DNA of 45,058 nt from contig JAFAAW010000009.1 of NCBI GenBank assembly GCA_023426365.1, positions 1 through 45,058 of the forward strand, given 5' to 3'. The DNA is from Pseudomonadota bacterium. Lineage in GTDB: Bacteria; Pseudomonadota; Alphaproteobacteria; Rhodospirillales; Magnetospirillaceae. Positions 1 through 7,645 of the stretch are shown here, in pieces. The position numbers were made by a program, and so were the translations under genes. Below the pieces are notes generated by a model that was not told where the DNA came from, did no database searches, and worked only from the letters and a program-made list of their open reading frames with translations. Position 1 is the stretch's first letter; the number at the start of each line of letters is the position of its first letter.

Positions 1-57
1 CGCCAGGCCGCCCGGCAACGGCTTTTTTTGCGTGCGCGATGCGCACAGGAGTGCGTA

Positions 58-1149
58 ATGACCACCCCCTACATGGGTTCCCATCCCGCCGGCCGGGCCT
101 TGGCCGGCTTCTTCGCGGCCGCCTTGCGGTCGCGCGTGGTCGCGGCGACGGCCGCCGCCGCCGCGTTCACGCTTGGCGCGCTGACCGCGCTGACCATCGA
201 TTCCGACTATCTGGGTCGCGCCGCCACCGCCGCCTATTGGCCGCGCAACGCCATCGACGACTACGCCTTCGCCTCGATCACCGCCAAGCGGGTGGCCGAA
301 CTGAGCGGCGGGCACAAATCCCTGGTGCTGGTGGGAACCGCCGCCATGCGCGAGGGCCTGTTGCCGGCCGCCGACATCGAGGCGCTGCTGAACCAGCGCC
401 TGGGCCGGCGGGTGCCGGTCATCAACCTGAGCAGCGGCGGCCAATCGCCGCTGGAGGCCGCCGGGCTGGTGTGGGAGATCGCCCCCAAGGCCCAGGGCAC
501 CCTGGTGCTGGCGGTCAGCCCGTCGCGCATGGCCGCCTCGGGCGGCGAGCTGCAAAAGCTGCTGGACCACCCCCGCCTGGCCTTTTCCAACGACGGCATC
601 CGCCGCGAGGCCGAGGCCCAGGGGCTGCGGGCGCCCGAATCCAGCGGCGTCTATCTGCTCGACAACCTGCAATTCTATGTGGTGCGCGCCCACAGCTTCG
701 TCGCCAACCTCGTCACCGGCACGCGCCCCGCCAACGACGTCCAGACCTATCTGGGCCGCGGCCACCAGGACGGCGAGGCGTGGGCCAAGGACACCGAAAC
801 CCTGGCCCGGCGCCTGTCGGGATACGAGCGCAACTTCCCCGTCAACATCGCCCCCTATCGCCGCATCCTGCGCTGGATCAGGGACAACAACCTGCCGTGG
901 AACGTGGTGCTGCTAGAGATCCCGCTGAACCCGCGCGCCATCGCCCAGGCCGCCGGCCCCGGCTTCTATGCGGCCCATGTGGACACCATGACCCGCTTCT
1001 GCGCCGAGGAAGGCTGCACCTACGCCAACAGCAACATCCGCAACCTGCTGGCCGAGGAGCATTTCTACGACTGGTCGCACCTGTCGTCGCGCCAGGGCAA
1101 GCAGATCTTCACCGACGCCTTCCTGGCCGACATCGAAGGAAAGCTGTGA
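58..1149 (+). CDS. DltD-like SGNH-fold protein of an acyl-transfer operon
   Basis: 363 residues. A membrane segment (about residues 28-47) is followed by an extracytoplasmic SGNH-hydrolase-like domain, the layout of DltD and of AlgJ/AlgX-type polymer acyltransferases. The second conserved block reads NLSSGGQS (about 123-130) and the C-terminal catalytic block is DWSH (Asp338, His341), the expected Asp-x-x-His. The first block reads VGTAAMREG, so the residue where G-x-S normally supplies the nucleophile is Ala95. ATG at 58 is chosen because CAGGAG lies 7 bases upstream; an in-frame start at 28 has no such site. The stop overlaps the next gene as ATGA. By family and context it should pass an acyl group to a cell-envelope acceptor. 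Whether it is catalytic without the serine is open; Thr94 or another residue might substitute. Confidence 0.75.
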   Translation: MTTPYMGSHPAGRALAGFFAAALRSRVVAATAAAAAFTLGALTALTIDSDYLGRAATAAYWPRNAIDDYAFASITAKRVAELSGGHKSLVLVGTAAMREGLLPAADIEALLNQRLGRRVPVINLSSGGQSPLEAAGLVWEIAPKAQGTLVLAVSPSRMAASGGELQKLLDHPRLAFSNDGIRREAEAQGLRAPESSGVYLLDNLQFYVVRAHSFVANLVTGTRPANDVQTYLGRGHQDGEAWAKDTETLARRLSGYERNFPVNIAPYRRILRWIRDNNLPWNVVLLEIPLNPRAIAQAAGPGFYAAHVDTMTRFCAEEGCTYANSNIRNLLAEEHFYDWSHLSSRQGKQIFTDAFLADIEGKL

Positions 1150-1268
1150 TGAGCACCCTCAAATTCGCGGCCGCCGGCATGGTGCTGGGCGCCGCCCTGT
1201 TCCTCGCCTTCGCCACCATGCTGACCCTGACCTCGGGCGCGGCCATCTTCAAGTACCAGGGGTTCTGA
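1149..1268 (+). CDS. DltX-like transmembrane microprotein with C-terminal acyl-shuttle motif
   Basis: 39 residues, too short for most gene callers. It starts in the ATGA overlap with the upstream stop and ends five bases before the MBOAT start. It is one hydrophobic helix (about residues 4-29) and the last six residues are FKYQGF. This matches the F-x-Y-x-x-F hexapeptide of DltX, whose tyrosine receives the acyl group from the MBOAT protein DltB and hands it to the DltD transferase. The N-terminus has one Lys and a short polar stretch, consistent with an N-in, C-out orientation that puts the motif outside the membrane. Position between the DltD-like and DltB-like genes supports the role. It has no other recognisable domain. 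Function is inferred from motif and context. Confidence 0.82.
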   Translation: MSTLKFAAAGMVLGAALFLAFATMLTLTSGAAIFKYQGF

Positions 1269-1273
1269 GCGCC

Positions 1274-2443
1274 ATGTTCCATTCTCTCGCCTTCTGGGGC
1301 TTGGTCCCCCTGTTCGCCGGCGCCAATGCGCGGCTTGGCCCGCGGGCGCGGGCGGTGGCGCTGACGGCGCTGTCGCTGGCCCTGATCCTCTATCTGAACC
1401 CGGCCGGCGGCGCCTGGCTGGCGGCCGAGGTGGTGGCCGTCCATCTGGTGCTGGCCGGCATCGCGCGGTCGCAGGGCGCCGCCCGCCAGCGCCTGGTATG
1501 GGCCGGCATCCTGCTGGTGGTGGGCAATCTGGTGCTGTTCAAGTACCTGCCGCCGGGCGCCGCCGATTGGGTGTCGTCGGTGGGCTTCCCGCTGGGCATC
1601 AGCTTCCTGTCGTTCCGCCTGATCCACGTGCTGGTGGAGACCGGGCGCGGCCTGCTGCCGCGCATGAGCGCCACCGATTATTTCCTGTACGCCTTCTTCT
1701 TTCCCATCTGGGTGGCCGGCCCCATCGAGCGCGCCGACCGCTTCCTGGCCGGCCGTGCCGACCGGCTGGGCGCCGACGACGTGTTCACCGGCGCCAACCG
1801 CGTGATGTGGGGCTTGGTCAAGGTGTTCTTCATCTCCAAGACCGTGCTGCCCGCGCTCTATGCCGCCGGCCAGACGCCCGAGGCGGTGGCGCTGGGCGTG
1901 GACGCCCTGGGCGTGGTGGACGCCTGGCGCTACCTGCTGGTCACCTACGCCATCCTTTATTGCGATTTCAGCGGCTATTCGGACTTGGCCATCGGTCTCG
2001 CGCGGCTATTCGGCTTCCGCATCATGGAGAATTTCGCGTTCCCCTTCCTGGCCACCAACATGTCCGATTACTGGCGCCGCTGGCACATCAGCCTGGCCCA
2101 GTGGTGCCAGTCCTACGTCTACATGCCGGTGCTGGCGCGCACCCGCCGGCCCAACGTGGCGCTGTTCTCGTCCTTCTTGGTCATGGGCGTGTGGCACGCC
2201 GCCAGCCCGCACTGGATCCTGTGGGGCATGTGGCACGCGGTGGGCGTGACCGTCTACCGCTTCTGGGACCGCTTCCGCCGCCGCCACCTGGCCGCCCTCG
2301 ACGTGGGCCACTGGGCCTATGTGCTGGCCGCCAACGCCCTGACCCTGGCCTGGGTCATGTGCACCGGCGCCTTCACCAGCCTGCACGGACTGGCGCCCAT
2401 CGCCACCTCGTTCGCCCTGCTGGGCAAGGCCGTCGGCCTCTAG
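1274..2443 (+). CDS. MBOAT family membrane O-acyltransferase (DltB/AlgI-like)
   Basis: 389 residues with about ten hydrophobic segments. MBOAT signatures are clear: YCDFSGYSDLAIG (about 229-241), WRRWHISLAQW (about 267-277) and VMGVWHAASPHWILWGMWHA (about 303-322), with His308 in the position of the catalytic His of DltB/AlgI. Members take an acyl group from a cytosolic thioester and present it on the outer face of the membrane. Its length is close to DltB rather than to the longer AlgI proteins. Its own C-terminus carries no F-x-Y-x-x-F motif, which agrees with the motif residing on the separate microprotein just upstream. It is followed after 42 bases by the ligase gene. Confidence 0.9.
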   Translation: MFHSLAFWGLVPLFAGANARLGPRARAVALTALSLALILYLNPAGGAWLAAEVVAVHLVLAGIARSQGAARQRLVWAGILLVVGNLVLFKYLPPGAADWVSSVGFPLGISFLSFRLIHVLVETGRGLLPRMSATDYFLYAFFFPIWVAGPIERADRFLAGRADRLGADDVFTGANRVMWGLVKVFFISKTVLPALYAAGQTPEAVALGVDALGVVDAWRYLLVTYAILYCDFSGYSDLAIGLARLFGFRIMENFAFPFLATNMSDYWRRWHISLAQWCQSYVYMPVLARTRRPNVALFSSFLVMGVWHAASPHWILWGMWHAVGVTVYRFWDRFRRRHLAALDVGHWAYVLAANALTLAWVMCTGAFTSLHGLAPIATSFALLGKAVGL

Positions 2444-2485
2444 CCCCCTCCCCTCATCAGCCCCCGAAAGACGGAGTAGCCCCCG

Positions 2486-4057
2486 ATGTCTTCACGCAAT
2501 CTCTATGAAGTGCTGGCCGAGACCGCCTCGCTGCACCCCCACGCCCCCGCCATCGAGCATGGCGCCGCCACCGTCACCTATGCCGCCCTGCTGGCCCAGG
2601 TGAACGAGCTGCGCGACAAGCTGCTGGCGCGCGGCGTCCAGCCCGGCGACCGGGTGGCGGTGATGGTGCCCCGCGATGCGGTGGAACCGGCGCTGCTGTT
2701 CGCGCTGTCGGCCTGCCGCGCCGTGTTCGCCTCGCTCAACCGCCTGTGGAAGCCGGCCCAGGTGGCCTATGCGCTGCGCTATCTGCGCCCCGCCTATTTC
2801 ATCGCCGGCCGCACGGTGGCCGCCCAAATGGCCCAATGCGAGGATGACGCCGCCCCCGCCGGCGGCATCATCGTGCACGAGGATCTGCTGGCCATCGCGC
2901 CGCCCAGCATCCGCCTGACCCCGCCGGTGCCGTCGTTGATGGATTTGGGTGCCATCATCTTCACCTCGGGGTCCAGCGGCCAGCCCAAGGGCGTAATGCA
3001 TTCCAACGCCAGCCTGCTGCGCTGGACCGAAAGCACCGTGCGCTATCTGGGCAACCGGCCCGGCGACCGCGTGCTGGCCATCCTGCCGCTGGCCTTCGGC
3101 TACGGCCTCAACCAGTTGCTCAGCATGGTCCATTGCGGCGGCTGCTACCGCATCGCGCAATCTGTGCTGATGGGCGACGTCATCCGCGAACTGGCCGCCA
3201 ACCCGGTCACCGGCCTGGCCGGCATCCCCAATTTCTGGCGCGACTTCACCCGCGCCCTGCCCACGCTGGGGATCGACCCGGCGGCGTTCAGGCTGCGCTA
3301 CGTCACCAATGCGGGCGGGCATTGTCCGCCCTCGATCCTGGCCGAGGTGCGCGCCCAGATCGAGCAGACCGACGTCTACCTGATGTACGGCACCACCGAG
3401 ACGCTGCGTTCGGCCTATCTGCCGCCCCATCTGTTCGAGAGCAAGATGGGCGCCATCGGCGTGCCGGTGCCCGGCGCCCAGGTGCTGCTGGTGGGGGCCG
3501 ACGGCCAGCCCTGCCGCCCCGGCGAGGTGGGCGAGATCGTCCATCGCGGTCCCACCGTGGCCGAGGGTTATTTCGGCGCGCCCCCGGATTCGCCGTGCGA
3601 CCGCTTCCGCCGGGCGCCCGACTGGCTGGCCGACGCGCGCGAGGGCGAAAAGGTGTGTTTCACCGGCGACCTGGCCCGCCAGGACGAGGACGGCATCCTG
3701 TGGTTCGAAAGCCGCCGCGACCGCCAGCTCAAGGTCAACGGCTTCCGCATCAGCCCCACCGAGATAGAGGACGTCACCAAGCAACTGGGCTTCGTGGACG
3801 ACGCGGTGGCGGTGTGCGTCAAGGCCGACGACCGGCCCGAGGCCATCCATCTGGCGGTGGCGGTGCGCCCCGACGCCGAGCCGCCCGCCGAGGACGAGAT
3901 CACCCGCTTCCTGCGCTCGCGCGTGGCCAATTACATGGTCCCGGCCAAGGTGCATGTGTGGACCGAGGCGTTTCCCCGCACCGCCAACGGCAAGACCGAT
4001 TACGGCACCATCCAACGCCTGCTGAATACCGACCGCCCCCTCAAGCAATCCGCCTGA
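2486..4057 (+). CDS. AMP-forming acyl ligase (DltA-position adenylation enzyme)
   Basis: 523 residues, a complete class I adenylate-forming enzyme. Visible motifs: A3 TSGSSGQPKG (160-169), A5 YGTTET (301-306), TGD (393-395), the hinge RRDRQLKVNGFR (about 410-421) and the A10 lysine Lys503 in RTANGKTDYG. It should activate a carboxylic acid with ATP and load it on the carrier protein encoded next. The A4 region reads LPLAFGYGL (200-208). Amino-acid adenylating enzymes, DltA included, have F-D-x-S here, whose Asp binds the substrate amine; this protein has Gly205 instead and looks like an acyl-CoA/acyl-ACP synthetase. The cargo is therefore probably not D-alanine, though the exact acid cannot be read from sequence. 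The gene sits where dltA would. Confidence 0.85.
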   Translation: MSSRNLYEVLAETASLHPHAPAIEHGAATVTYAALLAQVNELRDKLLARGVQPGDRVAVMVPRDAVEPALLFALSACRAVFASLNRLWKPAQVAYALRYLRPAYFIAGRTVAAQMAQCEDDAAPAGGIIVHEDLLAIAPPSIRLTPPVPSLMDLGAIIFTSGSSGQPKGVMHSNASLLRWTESTVRYLGNRPGDRVLAILPLAFGYGLNQLLSMVHCGGCYRIAQSVLMGDVIRELAANPVTGLAGIPNFWRDFTRALPTLGIDPAAFRLRYVTNAGGHCPPSILAEVRAQIEQTDVYLMYGTTETLRSAYLPPHLFESKMGAIGVPVPGAQVLLVGADGQPCRPGEVGEIVHRGPTVAEGYFGAPPDSPCDRFRRAPDWLADAREGEKVCFTGDLARQDEDGILWFESRRDRQLKVNGFRISPTEIEDVTKQLGFVDDAVAVCVKADDRPEAIHLAVAVRPDAEPPAEDEITRFLRSRVANYMVPAKVHVWTEAFPRTANGKTDYGTIQRLLNTDRPLKQSA

Positions 4058-4080
4058 TCCCGAACCAAGGAGACACGACC

Positions 4081-4332
4081 ATGAGCATGACCCGCGACGC
4101 CCTGACCGGCCTGATCCTGGAACTCACCCCGCTGCCCAACCTCGGCCCCGACGCCATCGCCGCCAGCGAGGAACTGCTGACCGGCGGCCTGATCGACAGC
4201 CTGGGCCTGTTGCAGATCGTCGAGGCGCTCGAGCGCGCCCTGGGCAAACCGGTGCCGGCCGGCCTGATCTCGGTGGACAATTTCAACTCGCTGGCCGCCA
4301 TCGAGGCGTTGCAGGCCAAACTGGCCGCGTGA
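4081..4332 (+). CDS. Acyl carrier protein (DltC-position)
   Basis: 83 residues with the phosphopantetheine attachment motif DSLGL (Ser40) inside GGLIDSLGLLQIVEALE, typical of stand-alone carrier proteins including DltC. A good ribosome site (AAGGAG at 4068-4073) precedes the ATG. It lies 23 bases after the ligase gene and is the last gene before a predicted terminator. As in dlt operons, the ligase would load this protein and the MBOAT would unload it at the membrane. It is not the general fatty-acid ACP: the surrounding residues are less acidic and the context is entirely envelope acylation. The assignment as a carrier protein is firm; the acyl partner is inferred. Confidence 0.87.
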   Translation: MSMTRDALTGLILELTPLPNLGPDAIAASEELLTGGLIDSLGLLQIVEALERALGKPVPAGLISVDNFNSLAAIEALQAKLAA

Positions 4333-4341
4333 GCACGGGCA

Positions 4342-4376
4342 TGGGGCGGCACCGCCGCCCCACTGTCCATATTTTA
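4342..4376 (+). terminator. Predicted terminator of the dlt-like operon
   Basis: An 8-bp stem TGGGGCGG / CCGCCCCA (4342-4349, 4355-4362) with a 5-base loop lies just after the carrier-protein stop and is followed by CATATTTTAA. The T run starts a little late, so strength is uncertain. Confidence 0.5.
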
Positions 4377-4432
4377 ATCATTTCCGCATTGTGCAATCAT
4401 ATTGGGCATTACCTCCCGCCCGCGAGGAGCCG

Positions 4433-4663
4433 ATGCCGTTCTATTCCTTCCATTGCCCGGCCTGCGACACCGTGTTCGAGACCCTGGTGCGCGGGGATGA
4501 AGCCGCGACCTGTCCCCAATGCGGCGCCAGCCGGCTGGACCGGCTGCTGTCGGCGGCGGCCGTGCACGGCAAGACCAAGGCCGCCCTGGGCCAGGCCCGT
4601 GCCCAGGCCGCCCGTGAAGGCCATCTCAGCAATTACCGCCCGTCGGAACTGCGCCGCAAATAG
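4433..4663 (+). CDS. FmdB-type zinc-ribbon protein
   Basis: 76 residues beginning MPFYSFHCPACDTVFE. Two CxxC pairs (CPAC at about residues 8-11 and CPQC at about 30-33) form the zinc ribbon of the FmdB/CxxC regulatory family, followed by a basic tail rich in Ala, Arg and Lys. GAGGAG at 4424-4429 sits directly before the ATG at 4433; a start at 4391 lacks support. The family is found throughout bacteria and its cellular role is poorly defined; some members have been described as regulators. It stands alone between the dlt-like operon and a small membrane protein, so context adds nothing about function. Confidence 0.8.
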   Translation: MPFYSFHCPACDTVFETLVRGDEAATCPQCGASRLDRLLSAAAVHGKTKAALGQARAQAAREGHLSNYRPSELRRK

Positions 4664-4751
4664 GGGACAGGACCCCGATGACCAAGATGTTAGAGGATTC
4701 GCGGCCCCGCCTGGGCTAGGATGCGCGCTTTCACCGCCGCCGGGGAGCGCC

Positions 4752-4883
4752 ATGACCGAGCACAACGATCCCGAGGACCGCAAGTCCCGGTCCCCCCATT
4801 CGCTGTCGTGGATCGCCATGGCGGTGATGGCCGGCATGTGCCTGGTCGTGCTGATCTGGGCCACCTCGCTGAACGTGGGCTGA
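4752..4883 (+). CDS. Small single-helix membrane protein
   Basis: 43 residues: a charged N-terminal half (MTEHNDPEDRKSRSPH) and one membrane helix (about residues 20-39). GGGAG at 4743-4747 precedes the ATG with normal spacing. No family is recognised. It is below the usual size cutoff, but the ribosome site and the clean charge/hydrophobic layout make it a reasonable gene. Function unknown. Confidence 0.5.
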   Translation: MTEHNDPEDRKSRSPHSLSWIAMAVMAGMCLVVLIWATSLNVG

Positions 4884-5154
4884 GGGCGGCGCCGTCAGTC
4901 GAACAGCAGGTCGGCGAAGCACCGCCCGGTCAGGCGCACCAGCGCCACGATGGCGTTGACGTTGTCGAAGGTGGACGCATAAAGCGCCGGGCATCCGGTG
5001 CGCGGCTTGTCGCCGGCCAGCCGCGGCAACGGGCCATTCGATGGCGTCGAACTTGGTGGCCCCTGGTCGGCCGCCATATGCACGCGGCGCCCATGGCGCG
5101 AAGGACTATCGGCAGGGACTGGCGCAACCTTGCCGCCACCGCCATAGTGAGATC
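4884..5154 (-). other. Gene-poor stretch with a possible minus-strand coding remnant
   Basis: No complete gene is seen. On the minus strand an open frame ends at 4895 and its last 28 residues (YASTFDNVN... to LTGRCFADLLFD) look protein-like, with the helix-forming pattern and codon use of a real C-terminus. Its upstream part turns into low-complexity frame noise and there is no convincing start. This may be the decayed tail of a lost gene, or chance. Confidence 0.2.
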
Positions 5155-5445
5155 ATGCATCGCGATCCGCCCACCTTGCTGGTATGCGCCCATCGCCGCC
5201 TGGGGGCCGGTTCCTGCGCCGGGTCGGGCGGCGGCGCCCCGCTGAGCCAGGCGCTGGCGGCGGCGCTGGCCGATCACGGGCTGGACTGGCGGGTGAAAAC
5301 CATCGGCTGCCTGGGCCATTGCGCGCATGGCCCCAACGTGCGGGCGGCCCCCGGCGGCCTGTTGCTGCACGGATGCCGCGCCGAGGATGCCGGCGATCTG
5401 GTCAGACGTCTGGTGACCGACTGGCTGGCCGCCAAGCGGCCGTAG
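5155..5445 (+). CDS. Thioredoxin-like (2Fe-2S) ferredoxin-type protein
   Basis: 96 residues. The cysteine pattern (Cys11 and Cys20 in CAHRRLGAGSC, then CLGHC followed by AHGPNV and a PGG turn) is that of the thioredoxin-like [2Fe-2S] ferredoxin family often annotated DUF1636 or metal-binding protein. Family members carry one cluster; some sit beside cobalamin or CobW-type genes. Here the downstream neighbour is a convergent receptor gene, which fits a metal or cofactor setting but does not prove it. The ATG at 5155 is the start nearest the first conserved Cys; the upstream region has no strong ribosome site. Confidence 0.65.
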   Translation: MHRDPPTLLVCAHRRLGAGSCAGSGGGAPLSQALAAALADHGLDWRVKTIGCLGHCAHGPNVRAAPGGLLLHGCRAEDAGDLVRRLVTDWLAAKRP

Positions 5446-5567
5446 CCCCGCGGGGCGGACGCGGCGGCCTTGGAGAGGCGAGCTTTACATCTGGCGCACA
5501 GGCGCGCGCCCGGCGAGGACCGAACATAAAACCAGACCAGCCTGCGTCATGTCCGACGCTCGATGCT

Positions 5568-7460
5568 CTAGAAACTGACCATGCCGCGCAGCACCAGGGT
5601 GCGGCCCGGCGCATTGGGCATCACCCCGGTCGAGGTGTTGGGCGTGGCCTTGAGGTGTTCGCGGTACAGCTTGTCGAACACGTTGTCCACGCCCACCGTC
5701 ACCGCCGCCCGATCGCCCACATTGATGCCGGCATACAGGTCCAGCGTGGCGAAGGCGCCCGCCGGGCCGGCACTGTCCATGCCCGATCCGGTGGCGGGGT
5801 TGTCATCCACCGCCCGCTTGGCCGCCACCGCGCGCAGGCGGCCGCCCACGTTCCAGCCGAAATCCTCGTCGCCGCCGAAGGTATCGACGAACAATTGGGC
5901 CTCCAGCGGCGGCACCTGATGCAGCGGCCGATGATCGGTCAGGTTGCGGCCGCGCTGGCCGCTGACATTCAGGCGGACGGCCAGATGATCGGTCACATTG
6001 GCTTGCAGGTCGGCGGTCAGGCCGGTGATGGCGGCGTCCACGTTGCGATAGACCTGGCCGCCGCCGGTGACCATGATGTCGCGCTGGCCGCGCGCCATGT
6101 CCACCACCACGAAATCGTCCACCTGGTCGTACCAGGCATTGCCGTCCAGCCGCCACGCCCCGGCGGCCGAGGCGCGGCCGTATCCCTTGTGGCCGCCGCC
6201 CAACAGGGTGGCGCCGAAGGCGGCCTTGTGGTGCTTTTCCGGCACCAGATTGGGGTTGCCCACCTCGACCACGGCCGCCGGGCCGCCATTGGCGTTGTAG
6301 CGCTCGGCATGGTCGGGGCTGCGCACCATGCGCGAGACGTCCACATAGCCCAGCCGGTCGGGCGCCAGCATCTGCTCGGCCCGCAGCCGGCCGCTGATGT
6401 TGTGGTCCAGCGCGTCGTTGTCGCTGCCGGCGCCGTAATAGAGGTCGTAGAGGTCCTGGGGCGAGCGGTTGAACGAGGCCAGCGGCGTCTGCGGCCGCAG
6501 ATGGGCGTCGGCCACGCTCATGGACACCACGTCATAGCGCAGACCACCCTCCACCTTGGTGTCGGCGAAGCTGCGGCTGTGCTCGGCCCAGGCGCTGGCG
6601 CGCATCACCTCGACCCCCGGCACCCAATAGCCGGTGATCACGCCGGGTCCGAAATTCTCGCCATAGCGCTTGGCCTGATGGGTCTGCTGCGCCAGTTCCG
6701 CGCCCAGCAGCGTGCGGCTGCCGGCCTCGTCATGGGCGGCCCAGCCGTTGGCGCGCACGCCCTGGTGGTCGCCGGCGGCAAGGATGCGCATGGCGATCGG
6801 CTGGCGCAGGGTGTAGTTGTTCACGTCCACATGCGCATAAAAGGCCGCCACCTGGGCGCCGGCATGGTTGAACCAGCCCGGCAGGGTCCGCGTCTCGATG
6901 GTGGCGCGGCCACCGCCCTGGTCCAGGTAATCCACGTCCAGGCCGTAATTCAGCAGCTTGACGTCTTCCAGCACGTCGCGGGTGAAGCCGACGGTGATCT
7001 GGGTCTGCTCGGGCTTGCCCCAGCGGCCGCCCAGCCATTCGGTCTCGCGCTTGTAGCCGAAATTCAGCTTGGTGCCGGCGCCGTCGCGATAGGCGTGCCC
7101 CTGCTCGCTGCGCGCCGCCGCCGCCGCCGCCCACCCCTCGCCGGCCGCGCGCAGGCGGACGGCGCCCACCGCCGTGCTGCCCTCCGACACCCCGGCCATC
7201 AGGTGCAGCGGCCGGGGCGCGCCGGCCACCGCCGCCATGCCCGGTTCGTAATAGGGCAGCGTCTCGCGCCGGTACAGGAAGGTGGTCTTGCCGGTCAGCG
7301 CATCGTCATAGGGGATCAGGTCGGGCAGCACCTGGCCGGCATGGCGGACCATGATGCGGGTATCGACGAATGGCTCCGTCGCCTCGGCCACGGCCGAGAC
7401 GAAACAAAACGCGGCCCCCAGCAGTGCCTTGGCGGCACTGCGCGCTGCCCCAGACGACAT
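5568..7460 (-). CDS. TonB-dependent-receptor-type outer-membrane beta-barrel, plug apparently absent
   Basis: 630 residues. A signal peptide (about residues 1-26, ending AVAEA) follows an ATG at 7460 preceded by AGGTGGGGGG. The body shows repeated amphipathic strands, a GNPNLVPEKHH segment typical of TonB-dependent receptors, GVDNVFDKLYREHL near the end and a C-terminal Phe in LVLRGMVSF, the barrel-assembly signal. The segment NNYTLR recalls copper receptors of the OprC/NosA kind, so copper or a copper chelate is a possible ligand. The usual 130-150-residue plug with a TonB box and its conserved arginine motif is not recognisable: only about 75 residues separate the signal peptide from the first barrel strands. 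The upstream gene ends 185 bases away, leaving no room for a separated plug. Confidence 0.72.
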   Translation of the reverse strand: MSSGAARSAAKALLGAAFCFVSAVAEATEPFVDTRIMVRHAGQVLPDLIPYDDALTGKTTFLYRRETLPYYEPGMAAVAGAPRPLHLMAGVSEGSTAVGAVRLRAAGEGWAAAAAARSEQGHAYRDGAGTKLNFGYKRETEWLGGRWGKPEQTQITVGFTRDVLEDVKLLNYGLDVDYLDQGGGRATIETRTLPGWFNHAGAQVAAFYAHVDVNNYTLRQPIAMRILAAGDHQGVRANGWAAHDEAGSRTLLGAELAQQTHQAKRYGENFGPGVITGYWVPGVEVMRASAWAEHSRSFADTKVEGGLRYDVVSMSVADAHLRPQTPLASFNRSPQDLYDLYYGAGSDNDALDHNISGRLRAEQMLAPDRLGYVDVSRMVRSPDHAERYNANGGPAAVVEVGNPNLVPEKHHKAAFGATLLGGGHKGYGRASAAGAWRLDGNAWYDQVDDFVVVDMARGQRDIMVTGGGQVYRNVDAAITGLTADLQANVTDHLAVRLNVSGQRGRNLTDHRPLHQVPPLEAQLFVDTFGGDEDFGWNVGGRLRAVAAKRAVDDNPATGSGMDSAGPAGAFATLDLYAGINVGDRAAVTVGVDNVFDKLYREHLKATPNTSTGVMPNAPGRTLVLRGMVSF

Positions 7461-7645
7461 CCCCCCACCTGCGCTTTCCAGATACGTCGCCCTATGTGAC
7501 AGAGCGCCGTACAGACAATCAAGCGGAAAACAAGTTTCCGTTGCGACCAGCGCGCAGTCGGGTCGCACTACTATTCAGGTGGCCCGCAATCAATGCTTTC
7601 ACGAGAAAGCAACTATTGCGATATTTTTCCGTCACAGCACATCCA

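Noticed and set aside
5184..7499. Very long plus-strand open frame opposite the receptor gene
   Set aside because: It is antisense to a gene with clear motifs, rich in Ala, Gly, Arg and His, and has no recognisable domain. Similar long antisense frames occur opposite most genes here and come from the high GC content.
7461..7645. Cobalamin riboswitch before the receptor-type barrel gene
   Set aside because: No B12-box motif and too little space before the neighbouring gene end.
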